From contig URJJ01000036.1 in the NCBI GenBank assembly GCA_900548185.1, forward strand, positions 1 through 24,181: a DNA stretch of 24,181 nt. The letters run 5' to 3'. Source of the stretch: an uncultured Opitutales bacterium (GTDB lineage: Bacteria > Verrucomicrobiota > Verrucomicrobiia > Opitutales > Intestinicryptomonadaceae). Positions 1-7,418 of the stretch are shown here, piece by piece (positions within the stretch are counted from its first letter, which is position 1; the number at the start of each line of letters is the position of its first letter). The notes under the pieces were generated by a model. The model was not told the origin of the DNA. It saw nothing but the letters and a program-made list of their open reading frames with translations, and searched no databases. The translations under genes and the position numbers were made by a program.

Positions 1-313
1 ATAAGAGACAGGGGGAGGGGCAGGCGGAATCGTCTCCGGAATGGGCGGCGCCTGCGGTTACTATGTCGAATTCAACGTTGGCGCCGGCCGCCAGGCAGAG
101 GTGCTTTTTGATTATGTCCGAATAGTTGTCCCGTATCCAGTCTGCGGCGAAATCCGTGGAGGCGCCGAGTTTCAGGACGCCGCCTTCCACGCCCACGCAG
201 TCCATTTCGCCGAACCACGACGAAAAAGTCTCCCGGGACATGGCGGCGGAAAGCCCCGCCTTTGCCGAGTCCCAGAGTCCTTTTTCAAGCGTGTTCAAAG
301 AGTTTTCTGACAT
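1..313 (-). CDS. dnaA: Chromosomal replication initiator DnaA, N-terminal part (cut by window edge)
   Basis: Reading the minus strand from the ATG at 313-311 gives an open frame of 104 codons with no stop before the window edge. It carries the DnaA domain I pattern: an N-terminal helix (LEKGLWDSAKAGLSAAMS), then ETFSSWFGEMD, a strand VLKLGA, and DFAADWIRDNYSDIIKKHL. In DnaA this domain mediates self-assembly and DnaB helicase contact; the AAA+ and box-binding domains would lie outside the window. The end of the visible part (SGDDSACPSP) looks like the start of the flexible domain II linker. A GGAG ribosome site lies five bases before the ATG. The upstream sequence contains DnaA boxes, which fits both autoregulation and an adjacent origin. 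The call rests on domain I only, which is less conserved than the rest, but box context supports it. Confidence 0.85.
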   Translation of the reverse strand, partial: MSENSLNTLEKGLWDSAKAGLSAAMSRETFSSWFGEMDCVGVEGGVLKLGASTDFAADWIRDNYSDIIKKHLCLAAGANVEFDIVTAGAAHSGDDSACPSPCLL

Positions 314-335
314 TTTTTCTCCAAATTCTCGGGAT

Positions 336-344
336 TTATTCACA
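336..344 (+). promoter_or_regulatory. DnaA box TTATTCACA
   Basis: Perfect match to the TTATNCACA consensus, 23 bp upstream of the dnaA start codon. Confidence 0.7.
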
Positions 345-365
345 AAAAGCCGCCCTTTCAGTCAA
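336..365 (-). promoter_or_regulatory. Candidate dnaA promoter overlapping a DnaA box
   Basis: On the minus strand TTGACT (365-360) matches the -35 consensus at five of six bases. About 16-17 nt downstream lies GTGAAT/TGAATA, a weak -10 that falls inside the DnaA box at 336-344. If real, bound DnaA would block its own promoter, as known for dnaA genes in other bacteria. The -10 is poor, so this is tentative. Confidence 0.3.
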
Positions 366-457
366 GCCGGTTTTCAGCCTTTTTCACGGCCCGGGGCGCA
401 AGAGGCTTTCGCATAGCGACTTGCCTTTGGCTCCCCGGCTTGGGGGATGGGCGGGGT

Positions 458-466
458 TGTGGATAA
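458..466 (-). promoter_or_regulatory. DnaA box TTATCCACA
   Basis: TGTGGATAA on the plus strand is the reverse complement of TTATCCACA, the strongest DnaA-binding nonamer known from Escherichia coli. It faces opposite to the box at 336-344. An AT-rich run (TTTTATATAAAGATAG) follows at about 473-488. Confidence 0.75.
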
Positions 467-612
467 ATTCCTGTTTTATATAAAGATAGAAAAATTCGGA
501 CGCCCGCTTGAACCCCGTTTCCGCCGCTTTCGGGACGGCTGGCCGAGGCTACGGGCGCCTTCCAATGCAGAGGACTATTTTATAGCGGCCTGATTATTTC
601 AAGAATAACTTT

Positions 613-630
613 TTGACAAGTTGTTGACAA
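613..630 (+). repeat. Tandem TTGACAA pair, 11-bp spacing
   Basis: TTGACAA occurs at 613-619 and again at 624-630, starts 11 bp apart, about one helical turn. The same core recurs at 834-840 and, inverted, at 1251-1257. Possible reading: variant DnaA sites or another origin-binding protein's sites. It could also be a -35 element. Confidence 0.45.
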
Positions 631-638
631 AACGGATG

Positions 639-654
639 TGAAAAAAATTTTTCA
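639..654. repeat. AT-rich inverted repeat
   Basis: TGAAAAA (639-645) and TTTTTCA (648-654) form a perfect 7-bp dyad with a 2-nt centre. It lies just after the TTGACAA pair, in an AT-rich stretch that could unwind. Confidence 0.5.
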
Positions 655-697
655 AAAAATGCTTGCCACGGTTTCCGATTTTTCCGCCGCGCCCGAA

Positions 698-755
698 CCC
701 CCTCCACGAGGGGGCCCGGCGCAGCCGGGGAGGCTGAAGCGCCCTTAAAAAGGGC
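698..755. repeat. Three consecutive hairpins in the origin region
   Basis: Three dyads follow one another: CCCCCT/AGGGGG (698-703, 709-714), CCCGGC/GCCGGG (715-720, 724-729) and GCCCTT/AAGGGC (741-746, 750-755). Loops are 3-5 nt. None has a T-run, so they are not ordinary terminators. Confidence 0.45.
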
Positions 756-830
756 AAACGCGCTGCCGGGATGTGCGAAACTAACCTGTTTTTAACGATT
801 TGCGGCGGGGCCTTGGAAGTTCTTTGCAAG

Positions 831-839
831 TTATTGACA
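831..839 (+). promoter_or_regulatory. Variant DnaA box TTATTGACA
   Basis: One base (position 6) differs from TTATTCACA. A weaker site, CTGTCCACA on the minus strand, follows at 843-851. The identical nonamer recurs inverted at 1252-1260, which argues against chance. Confidence 0.4.
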
Positions 840-898
840 ATTTGTGGACAGGCGCAAAAGCGGGGGAAATCCATGCAAAAAAAATTTTGGCCCAATTT

Positions 899-937
899 AA
901 AAAAACGCGCTTTTTGGAAAAAATGGGGCGTTTTTTT
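899..937. terminator. Long A/T-flanked dyad, possible bidirectional terminator
   Basis: AAAAAAACGC (899-908) and GCGTTTTTTT (928-937) are perfect 10-bp inverted repeats around a 19-nt centre. The A-run on one side and T-run on the other would suit termination from either direction, insulating the origin. The stem is mostly A/T, so it may instead be an unwinding or binding element. Confidence 0.35.
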
Positions 938-1016
938 GCATTTTAAAGCGCGGGCTTTCGCGAGGGGGCGAAAAATCGGCCGGATTGGCAGGGGGCGGGC
1001 GGAACTTTTTTGGCGT

Positions 1017-1058
1017 TTAATTATATGTAATTTAAAATCAAATAAATATGGATTTTTT
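1017..1058. other. AT-rich block, candidate DNA unwinding element
   Basis: Only 4 of 42 bases are G or C, within a very GC-rich chromosome. It lies between the variant boxes at 831-851 and those at 1252-1272. Such blocks are the usual melting site of an origin. Confidence 0.45.
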
Positions 1059-1251
1059 GTGGCCCCGTTAAAGCCTTTGCCCCGCCCCCGGGCCCCATCT
1101 TAAAACCCGCTGGATTTGCGTGTTTTCACTCCGCCGCGCACCCCCTGTTTGCGCCCGACGGGTTGGGGGGAGGAGGGCGAGGCTATGCTCGGGCGAGGAC
1201 GGCCGGAGCTTTCGGCTGGGGGAGGCTGTGTTTCGCGGGGCCGGATGCCTT

Positions 1252-1272
1252 TGTCAATAACATGTCAATATC
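1252..1272 (-). repeat. Paired variant DnaA boxes, 12-bp spacing
   Basis: On the minus strand TTATTGACA (1260-1252) and ATATTGACA (1272-1264) form a direct pair 12 bp apart. The first is identical to the site at 831-839 in the opposite orientation. Confidence 0.4.
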
Positions 1273-1509
1273 GGAAAACATTTTCCTTACATTTCCCTTC
1301 CGTTTTTCTAACGCGCGCAGCAAGCCCCGGGCAGTTCCGTTTCGCGCGCAGTTTGGCAGATGGCATCGCACCCGCCTGCCCCGTCCCGCGTGCCCATCAC
1401 TTCCCCCGCGCCCTGGTCTGGGGGAGTGCCCTCGCCTGCCGCAGGGCACAATGGATTCCGCCGCCCTTTATTGTAATATAAATAAAAGGGGGGATGGGGC
1501 GCCTAACGC

Positions 1510-1537
1510 TTGACATCGGCATGGGGGTTCGCATAAA
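1510..1537 (+). promoter_or_regulatory. Candidate sigma-70-type promoter for transketolase
   Basis: A perfect TTGACA (1510-1515), a 16-nt spacer and CATAAA (1532-1537, four of six -10 bases) point toward the transketolase gene. The leader would be about 130 nt and includes a CCGGGC/GCCCGG dyad near 1620-1640. Confidence 0.45.
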
Positions 1538-1672
1538 AACGGGTCTTTTAATTCGCATGCGGGATGGTTTTTCCCCGGCGGATTGCACGGCCCCCGGGCC
1601 GCCGACTTCCCGCGGATGCCCGGGCTTCGACAGGCCCGGCCGGGAAACCTTTAACAGAATACGTATAAGCAT

Positions 1673-3652
1673 ATGACAGACAAAGATATCTTGCAAAATG
1701 CCGCAAACGAGGCCAGGGGGCTGGCCATCGACGCCGTCGCCGCCAGGCAGTCCGGCCACCTCGGCCTTCCGCTAGGCTGCGCCGAAATCGGCGCGGTGCT
1801 GTTCGGCGAAATCCTGAACATCGACCCGAAGAAGCCCGGCTGGCTCAACCGTGACAGGTTTGTGCTGAGCGCAGGTCACGGGAGCATGTTCCTCTACGCG
1901 TGGCTCCACATGGCCGGTTTCGACATTTCAAGGCAGGATGTCGCCAACTTCCGCGTGATGGGCTCCAAGACCCCCGGCCACCCCGAGTTCGGCGAGACCC
2001 CGGGCGTCGAGGCCACCAGCGGCCCGCTCGGCCAGGGCATCGGCAATGCCGTCGGCATGGCAATTTCGGAAAAGATGGCCCAGGCGCGCTTCAACACCGA
2101 GGGCGAGAAGATTATAGACCACAAGGTTTACTGCCTCGCAGGCGACGGGTGCATGCAGGAGGGCGTGGCTTCCGAAGCCTGCGCTCTCGCGGCCCACTAC
2201 AAGCTCGACAACCTCATCCTGATGTACGACTCAAACGACGTCACCCTCGACGCCTCCGCGTGCAAGTCGCAGAGCGAGGACACTGCAAAGAGGTTCCTCG
2301 CGTACGGTTTTGAGGTGTTCACCGCCGACGGCCACAGCCTTGAAGCCATCCGCGCGGTTTTGAAAAAGGCCGCCAAGCGCGAAAACGGCAAGCCCAAGCT
2401 CGTTATTTTCAAGACCACAATCGCAAAGGGCATCGCCGAGGTGCAGGGCACCGCGAAGGGGCACGGCGAAGGCGGGGCGAAATTCGCCGAAGCGGCCCGC
2501 AAGTCGCTTGGGCTTCCCGACGAGAAGTTTTATGTGAGCGCGGCCACCTGCGAATATTTCGCAAAGCTTGCCAAGAAGCGCGCCCGCAAGTGCCGCGCAT
2601 GGGAAAAGGCTTTCGCCGCCTGGAAGCTTAACAACGCCGAAAAGGCGGCCGAACTGGACGACTGCCTCAACAAGGCGTCGGTTTACTCCGACCCCAGGAA
2701 GCTCCTGTCGTTCATCCCCGAATTCCCGAACACCGACCACAGCGCCTCGCGCGCGTCCGGCGGCGCAATCCTTAATTCCCTCGCCCAGAAGATGCCCAAC
2801 ATCGTCTCCGGTTCTGCGGACCTGTACGGCTCCACCAAGAACTACATAAAGGAGGGCGGGGACTTCTCCCCCGAAAATCCCGCAGGGCGCAACATCTATT
2901 ACGGCATCCGCGAACATGCAATGGGCGCCATAACAAACGGCATCTGCTACTACGGCCTCTTCACGCCGTCCTGCGCAACGTTCTTGACGTTTGCCGGGTA
3001 CATGATGGGCTCGATAAGGGTTGCCGCCCTCGCCCGCCTGCCCGTGCAGTACATCTTCACCCACGATTCCATCGGCGTCGGCTACGACGGCCCGACGCAC
3101 CAGCCCGTCGAGCTCGTGAGCATCCTCCGCAGCATCCCGCGCCTCGACGTGGTGCGGCCTGCGGACTCAGAGGAATGCGCCGGCGCGTACGCCCACGCGT
3201 TCTCGCGCCAGGACGGCTCCACCGCCCTCATCCTCTCGCGCCAGGACCTGCCGATGCTGAACGAAATCCCCGTGCAGACCCGCCGCGAGGGCGCGCTCCG
3301 AGGCGCGTACGTCGCCCGCCGCGAGACCCAGGAGCTGGAGCGCATAATCATCGCCACCGGCTCCGAAGTCCTGCTGGCTCTGAAGGCCGCCGACATCCTC
3401 GGCTACGGGACGCGCGTCGTTTCCATGCCGTGCATGGAGGAGTTTGAGCGCCAGAGCGAGGAGTACAGGGAAAGCGTTCTCCCGAAGTCCTGCTTGAACA
3501 GGACCGCAGTGGAGGCTGGAGTGAGCCTCCCGTGGGGCAAATACGCCTCAAAGTTCGTGGGCACCGACGACTTCGGCTTCTCCGCCGATTTGCCGGAGCT
3601 CATGCAGGCTTTCGGCCTCACCCCTGAAAATGTCGCGGCAGTCGCCCGCTGA
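1673..3652 (+). CDS. tkt: Transketolase
   Basis: Transketolase moves two-carbon ketol units between sugar phosphates using thiamine diphosphate (TPP), in the non-oxidative pentose phosphate pathway. The 659-residue length is typical. Visible motifs are SGHLG (27-31) and SAGHGS (66-71) with the active-site histidines, GPLGQG (117-122), the TPP-binding GDGCMQEG (157-164) closing on DSND (186-189), and the pyrimidine-domain GIREHAMGAI near 413, followed by a C-terminal domain with IIATGSEV. The N-terminal motif reads SGHLGLPLG where many transketolases have a proline after SGH. The start is the ATG preceding TDKDILQNA; no clear ribosome site precedes it. A promoter candidate lies at 1510-1537 and a terminator directly follows, so it is probably monocistronic. 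Confidence 0.96.
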   Translation: MTDKDILQNAANEARGLAIDAVAARQSGHLGLPLGCAEIGAVLFGEILNIDPKKPGWLNRDRFVLSAGHGSMFLYAWLHMAGFDISRQDVANFRVMGSKTPGHPEFGETPGVEATSGPLGQGIGNAVGMAISEKMAQARFNTEGEKIIDHKVYCLAGDGCMQEGVASEACALAAHYKLDNLILMYDSNDVTLDASACKSQSEDTAKRFLAYGFEVFTADGHSLEAIRAVLKKAAKRENGKPKLVIFKTTIAKGIAEVQGTAKGHGEGGAKFAEAARKSLGLPDEKFYVSAATCEYFAKLAKKRARKCRAWEKAFAAWKLNNAEKAAELDDCLNKASVYSDPRKLLSFIPEFPNTDHSASRASGGAILNSLAQKMPNIVSGSADLYGSTKNYIKEGGDFSPENPAGRNIYYGIREHAMGAITNGICYYGLFTPSCATFLTFAGYMMGSIRVAALARLPVQYIFTHDSIGVGYDGPTHQPVELVSILRSIPRLDVVRPADSEECAGAYAHAFSRQDGSTALILSRQDLPMLNEIPVQTRREGALRGAYVARRETQELERIIIATGSEVLLALKAADILGYGTRVVSMPCMEEFERQSEEYRESVLPKSCLNRTAVEAGVSLPWGKYASKFVGTDDFGFSADLPELMQAFGLTPENVAAVAR

Positions 3653-3686
3653 CAAGGTGATTGAAAAATCCGGCTGCAAGCCGTCA

Positions 3687-3713
3687 AAGCCCTGCGCAAT
3701 GCGGGGCTTTTTT
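3687..3713 (+). terminator. Intrinsic terminator after transketolase
   Basis: AAGCCCTGC (3687-3695) pairs with GCGGGGCTT (3701-3709), nine pairs with one G-T wobble and a 5-nt loop, and runs into a T-tract ending at 3713. It begins 34 bases past the stop codon. Confidence 0.85.
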
Positions 3714-4604
3714 GTCGCCCAAAGGGGCGGCGGCCCGGGTTCTGGAAGCGGCGTTGCCTACCGCTGCGGGCGCGAAGCCTCTCCGGACAGGGCTTGCGGT
3801 CTGCCCCGGGGGAGGGCTTGTGGCGGGGGGATATTTTTAATGGGCGGAGCCGGGAAGCGCGCCGCTTTTTTACGCATAGGAAAGTTTTAGTTTTTGTGGT
3901 TTTACTTAAAAAAAATTGGGGTGCCGCCGAAATCCGCCAAAACTGGAAAGTTGCGGGCGGGCGGGGCTTCGGGATTGGCTTTGGGAAAAACGCGCCGCCC
4001 GGGCGGGCCGGCAATCTGCCGGAAAATCGGGCATTTTAGAAAAAAGCCGTCTTCCGTTTTTTGTGAAATATCTCATATCGCGCGCCCGGGTTGGAAAAAG
4101 CCCCCCCTGCAAGCGGATTGCAAGGGCTTTGAAAATGAGTTGAAGCGTCATTTTTTTAGTGCTGCGGGGATGCTGTCGCCAGACGGGCGGAAAGGATAGT
4201 CCGGATGGGCGGCGAACACTATCATTGCGGGGGTTGAAATATGTCCGCAAGCTGGCAGAGTTAGGAATTTTTCCGCAACCTCCCGCTTTTCTATGTTGCG
4301 CCCGCAATCGCGCGTCGGGTTGGATGGCGAAATCCCGGCAGCGGGGGATGCAATGGCGTTCTGAAAATGGAGGCTGGGGCATTTCCTTTGCGCGGCGGGG
4401 TGGCGGGTGCCCGGATTTCTGGCGGGAGAAGCCGGGCGCTTTATAAATTGCGTCGCGGTAAAACCTGCCGCATTCCATTTTTCAAAAAAGTCGAGCTTTT
4501 CGGTATATCGTACCGGCGTGCGGTCCTGGCAAACGCCGGATTTTACAGCCCGGAAGGGGCGCTTGCGGGCGATGCTTTCCGGAGCCTTCGGGGCGGAGGG
4601 CCGC
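3714..4604. other. Long unassigned intergenic region
   Basis: I recognise no gene here. Several open frames of 75-190 codons exist, but they overlap one another and show no family motifs, which is common in GC-rich DNA. Visible structures are a perfect 6-bp dyad CCGGCA/TGCCGG (4008-4022), a bulged dyad at 4097-4130 that would end in a T-tract when read on the minus strand, and GATAGT/ACTATC around 4195-4222. The region could hold a small RNA or decayed gene, but nothing allows a call. Confidence 0.4.
4095..4130 (-). terminator. Possible minus-strand terminator
   Basis: AAAGCCC...TGCAA (4098-4113) pairs with TTGCA...GGGCTTT (4118-4130) around a 4-5 nt loop, with an unequal internal bulge. On the minus strand it is followed by TTTTT (4099-4095). 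It lies about 475 bp beyond the U32 gene, so the link to that operon is uncertain. Confidence 0.3.
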
Positions 4605-6488
4605 TCATTGGGGGATGCGGGCGCAATTGTGCCCGCCGCCTTTGGGGGCCAGCCTCACGGACATGCCGCAGTCGGAACACGTGAAGGCGAGCGACAGCTC
4701 AAGCCCCGGGGCTGAAAGCGCAAGAGGTTCCCTCAGTCCCGCCGGGAAGCGGCCCAGCTTCTTGCAAAGCCCGAGCTCTTTTAAAATGCAGTGGCGCGTG
4801 CGCATAAGCTCGCGGCCTTCGGGGGAAAGCCCGGACTCCATCGCCCGTTCCGAAACCGGGAATCCGCACTCCCTGTAAAGCTCTTCCGCCTTTGAGTTCA
4901 ATACGTTTGCCCTGTAATCCGTATCAAAGGGCGCGGGGCCGGGATGCGGGGCCGTTGGGGGGCGCTTCTTGGCGGAAGTCCTGAGCGCCTCGCCGCGCCG
5001 GATTATCGCTGCCCGGAGGGCCTCCACGCATTCCCTGCGGAGTGCGTTCAGAGCCGCCGCCCTCAGAAACGGCGCGGTTTTTGCGCTGAACTTTGCGGAG
5101 GCGCATTTGAATTCGGTGCCGCCGAGCTTGGCAAGCGATGAAATTATCCTCGCGCGCGCCGCGTCGAAATCCTGCGCCGCTTCGGCCGACCCCGCCGGGA
5201 TTTCAGCGCGCGCCGAAAACTCCGTTCCGGGAATTGAAAACTCCGCAGCGTACGCGCCTCCGGACTCCGAAAATTCGGCGTTTACCGGAATCCTGCGCAC
5301 GATGTCGCGCGATATTTCCGCTGAAAAGGCCACGCTTTTATTCCTCCATACCTTCGCCCCGGGCAGCGCCCTCCCTGATGCCCTCGGGCATTTTACAATG
5401 CGGGACATGGCCGTTTGGACTAGGGTCCCGAACGAGGTGCCGTCGGGGTTTTCCACAAGTATCCCGTCGCCGTTTGAGAGGGCGGGGGCGGACATTTCAA
5501 AGCCCCCGGGGAGGGCCCGCCTGACCGTTCCCACAAATTCTCCGCGCGATTTCGGGGTGTCGAAGCTGGCGTTGCCGGAGGAGTGGCCGTGGAGAAAGTA
5601 TTCGGTGAAGCCCCTGTTGAAGGTCTTTTCCGGGTTCGGGGCGAATGGTGGCTCCGATTCGCCGAGGGAGGGGCGGGCGAGCCCGGCTCGGGCGATTTCC
5701 GCGTCGAGCTTGCGCCGGTAGAAGGCCGTGATGTTTTTCACATAGTCGGCATCCTTGAGCCTGCCCTCGATTTTAAAGGATGCAACGCCCGCTGCAATCA
5801 TCTCGCCGAGCGAGCCGGAGCGGTTCATATCCCTGAGGCTCAGGTAGTGGGCGGGCGGGGCTACGCGCCTTCCGTCCGCGTCGGAGAGCGAATACTTCAT
5901 TCGGCACGGCTGGGCGCACTCGCCGCGGTTTCCGCTCCGCCCCCCCGCCGCGAAACTCAGGTAGCACGCCCCGCTCCTTGAGACGCACAGGGCGCCGTGG
6001 ACAAAGCACTCTATCCTGCATTTCACGGCCTCAGATATTTCCGCAATCGCCTCCAGCGGCAGCTCGCGCGCGAGCACCAGCGTGTCGAAGCCGAGGGATT
6101 CGAGAAAGCGCGCCTTTTCGGGGGTGCGTATGTCGCACTGGGTGCTTGCGTGGAGGGCGATGGGCGGCAGGGGGCATTTGAGAAGGCCCATGTCCTGGAT
6201 TATCATGGCGTCTGCCCCGGCCTCGTAGGCGTCCCGGGCCGCACGGGCTGCGGCCTCAAGTTCGGCGTCGTCCAGTATCGTGTTCAGGGCAAGGTAAAGC
6301 CTGGCCCCGTACCTGTGCGCAAATGCCGCCGCGCGCTCCAGCTCAGCGGGAGTGTTGCACGCCTGCGCACGCGCCCCGAATGCCGGGCCGCCCATATAGA
6401 CGGCGTCTGCCCCGGCGGATATTGCGGCAATCGCGCACTCCGCGTCCCTTGCGGGGCTTAAAAGCTCGATTTCGCGCGCGCGTGCCAT
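4605..6488 (-). CDS. Peptidase U32 family protein, RlhA-like
   Basis: The 627-residue protein starts ELLSPARDAECAIAAISAGADAVYMGG, the hallmark of U32 proteins, and continues with HASTQCDI (113-120) and FVHGALCVSRSG (162-173). Four cysteines at 168, 175, 191 and 195 (GALC, GAC, GECAQPC) match the Fe-S cluster set of E. coli RlhA, which makes 5-hydroxycytidine in 23S rRNA. Length and the extra C-terminal region also fit RlhA rather than the shorter tRNA enzyme TrhP (YegQ) or ubiquinone enzyme UbiU. The last residues hold a CSDC...HNC set that might bind a metal. It starts 18 nt after the prmA stop, so the two likely share a transcript, pairing rRNA modification with ribosomal-protein methylation. 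The exact substrate is inferred. Confidence 0.85.
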   Translation of the reverse strand: MARAREIELLSPARDAECAIAAISAGADAVYMGGPAFGARAQACNTPAELERAAAFAHRYGARLYLALNTILDDAELEAAARAARDAYEAGADAMIIQDMGLLKCPLPPIALHASTQCDIRTPEKARFLESLGFDTLVLARELPLEAIAEISEAVKCRIECFVHGALCVSRSGACYLSFAAGGRSGNRGECAQPCRMKYSLSDADGRRVAPPAHYLSLRDMNRSGSLGEMIAAGVASFKIEGRLKDADYVKNITAFYRRKLDAEIARAGLARPSLGESEPPFAPNPEKTFNRGFTEYFLHGHSSGNASFDTPKSRGEFVGTVRRALPGGFEMSAPALSNGDGILVENPDGTSFGTLVQTAMSRIVKCPRASGRALPGAKVWRNKSVAFSAEISRDIVRRIPVNAEFSESGGAYAAEFSIPGTEFSARAEIPAGSAEAAQDFDAARARIISSLAKLGGTEFKCASAKFSAKTAPFLRAAALNALRRECVEALRAAIIRRGEALRTSAKKRPPTAPHPGPAPFDTDYRANVLNSKAEELYRECGFPVSERAMESGLSPEGRELMRTRHCILKELGLCKKLGRFPAGLREPLALSAPGLELSLAFTCSDCGMSVRLAPKGGGHNCARIPQ

Positions 6489-6506
6489 GGGTCTGGGCGG
6501 GCGGGG

Positions 6507-7379
6507 CTAGGAGAGGCGCATCATGACGTCGGACCACTCGCCCATGAATGCGGCGTCGCACGAGGCGGCGCGGCCGCCCGCGGCCTTTGCGAAGCGAGCC
6601 CGCACCTCGTCGTTTTCCACGGCCAGTATGCCGCTTAGCACGAGCGTCCCGCCGGGCTTTACGGCTGCTATCAGCTCGTCGGCGTAAATCATGAGTATGT
6701 CGGCCTGTATGTTTGCAAGGAGGATGTCGCAGGACTTTCCGGCGAGGGCTTCGTCGATGCCGGCCCGGGCGAATTCTATCTGCCCTTCCGTGCCGTTCTG
6801 GGCGGAATTTTCAAGGCTGACGCGCACGGCTTCCGGGTCGTTGTCGAATGCGAACACCCTGCCGAAGCCCATGAGGCGCGCGCTTATCGCCAGTATTCCC
6901 GAGCCGCACCCGGCGTCTATGAGGAACTTGCCTCCGGGGTCCGGCTGGCCTGCGAGCCAGTCGAGCATCCTTATGGCGCAAAGGCGCGTCGTCGGGTGGT
7001 CGCCGGTGCCGAAGGCGAGGCCGGCGTCGAAATAGAAGGCCTTGTGGCCGTCGGGAAGGGGGTAGGTCGCACGCTCCCAGTCCGGAACCCAGTGCAGGGT
7101 GCGGCAGCTCCAGGGCTTGAGGTACTTCTTGTACTCGTTTTTCCAGTCCTGCTCGAATACCTCCTCGGAGGCGAAAATTTCGGGGAGTTCGGGAAAGGAC
7201 TTGCGGAGTTCGCCGTATTGGCCGGCCGCGTCCGCCGCGTCTTCAAAGTATCCGAAAAGCTCCGGCGGGGTGGCGTCGTTTCGCTTGTCGATTCCCCAGG
7301 ACGACGATTCGAGTTCGCAGAAATGCTCTTCGAGGGCGTCCGGGAGGCTGTACGGGATGGGGGCTGAAATTTTTATCAT
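6507..7379 (-). CDS. prmA: Ribosomal protein L11 methyltransferase
   Basis: A 290-residue class I methyltransferase that uses S-adenosylmethionine to methylate L11. The family signature GLAFGTGDHPTT lies at 120-131, the SAM-binding DAGCGSGILAI at 155-165, and LLANI at about 220-224. The N-terminal part, with a WVPDWE segment, matches the L11-recognition domain only loosely. I chose the ATG at 7379 (MIKISAPIPYSL); a GTG at 7397 would add six residues (VHCRR-type) with no better ribosome site. It follows tatD by about 40 nt and precedes the U32 gene by 18 nt, so all three are probably co-transcribed. Confidence 0.9.
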   Translation of the reverse strand: MIKISAPIPYSLPDALEEHFCELESSSWGIDKRNDATPPELFGYFEDAADAAGQYGELRKSFPELPEIFASEEVFEQDWKNEYKKYLKPWSCRTLHWVPDWERATYPLPDGHKAFYFDAGLAFGTGDHPTTRLCAIRMLDWLAGQPDPGGKFLIDAGCGSGILAISARLMGFGRVFAFDNDPEAVRVSLENSAQNGTEGQIEFARAGIDEALAGKSCDILLANIQADILMIYADELIAAVKPGGTLVLSGILAVENDEVRARFAKAAGGRAASCDAAFMGEWSDVMMRLS

Positions 7380-7418
7380 GCGGCGGCAGTGAACCACAAA
7401 TGCGCGCGGCGGTAAAGG

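Larger units (their letters stand above)
314..1672. other. Gene-free region, candidate chromosomal origin (oriC)
   Basis: No convincing gene lies between dnaA and the transketolase gene. The region holds two perfect DnaA boxes (336-344, 458-466), TTATTGACA-type variants (831-839 plus; 1252-1260 minus), a paired TTGACAA repeat (613-630), an AT-rich palindrome (639-654), a 42-bp block with about 90% A+T (1017-1058) and several GC-rich dyads. A cluster of DnaA boxes beside dnaA with an AT-rich unwinding block is the usual bacterial oriC layout. The low number of perfect boxes is the main weakness. Cumulative GC skew and marker-frequency data were not available. Confidence 0.65.

Noticed and set aside
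1116..1513. Open frames of 110-120 codons in the origin region, both strands
   Set aside because: They overlap in three frames, are rich in Arg, Pro and Gly, and share no motif with known proteins; typical of GC-rich non-coding DNA.
2231..3100. 289-codon open frame antisense to transketolase
   Set aside because: It is a shadow of the transketolase codons; no family motif, and the sense frame has a full set of catalytic motifs.
4159..4230. GGAAAGGATAGTCCGG, which recalls the GGAAAGTCCGG core of RNase P RNA
   Set aside because: The match is interrupted, and I see no paired universal regions at the right distances. A covariance-model search would settle it.
3906..4478. 190-codon minus-strand frame in the unassigned region
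   Set aside because: Basic, low-complexity translation with no motif, no ribosome site, and overlaps other random frames.
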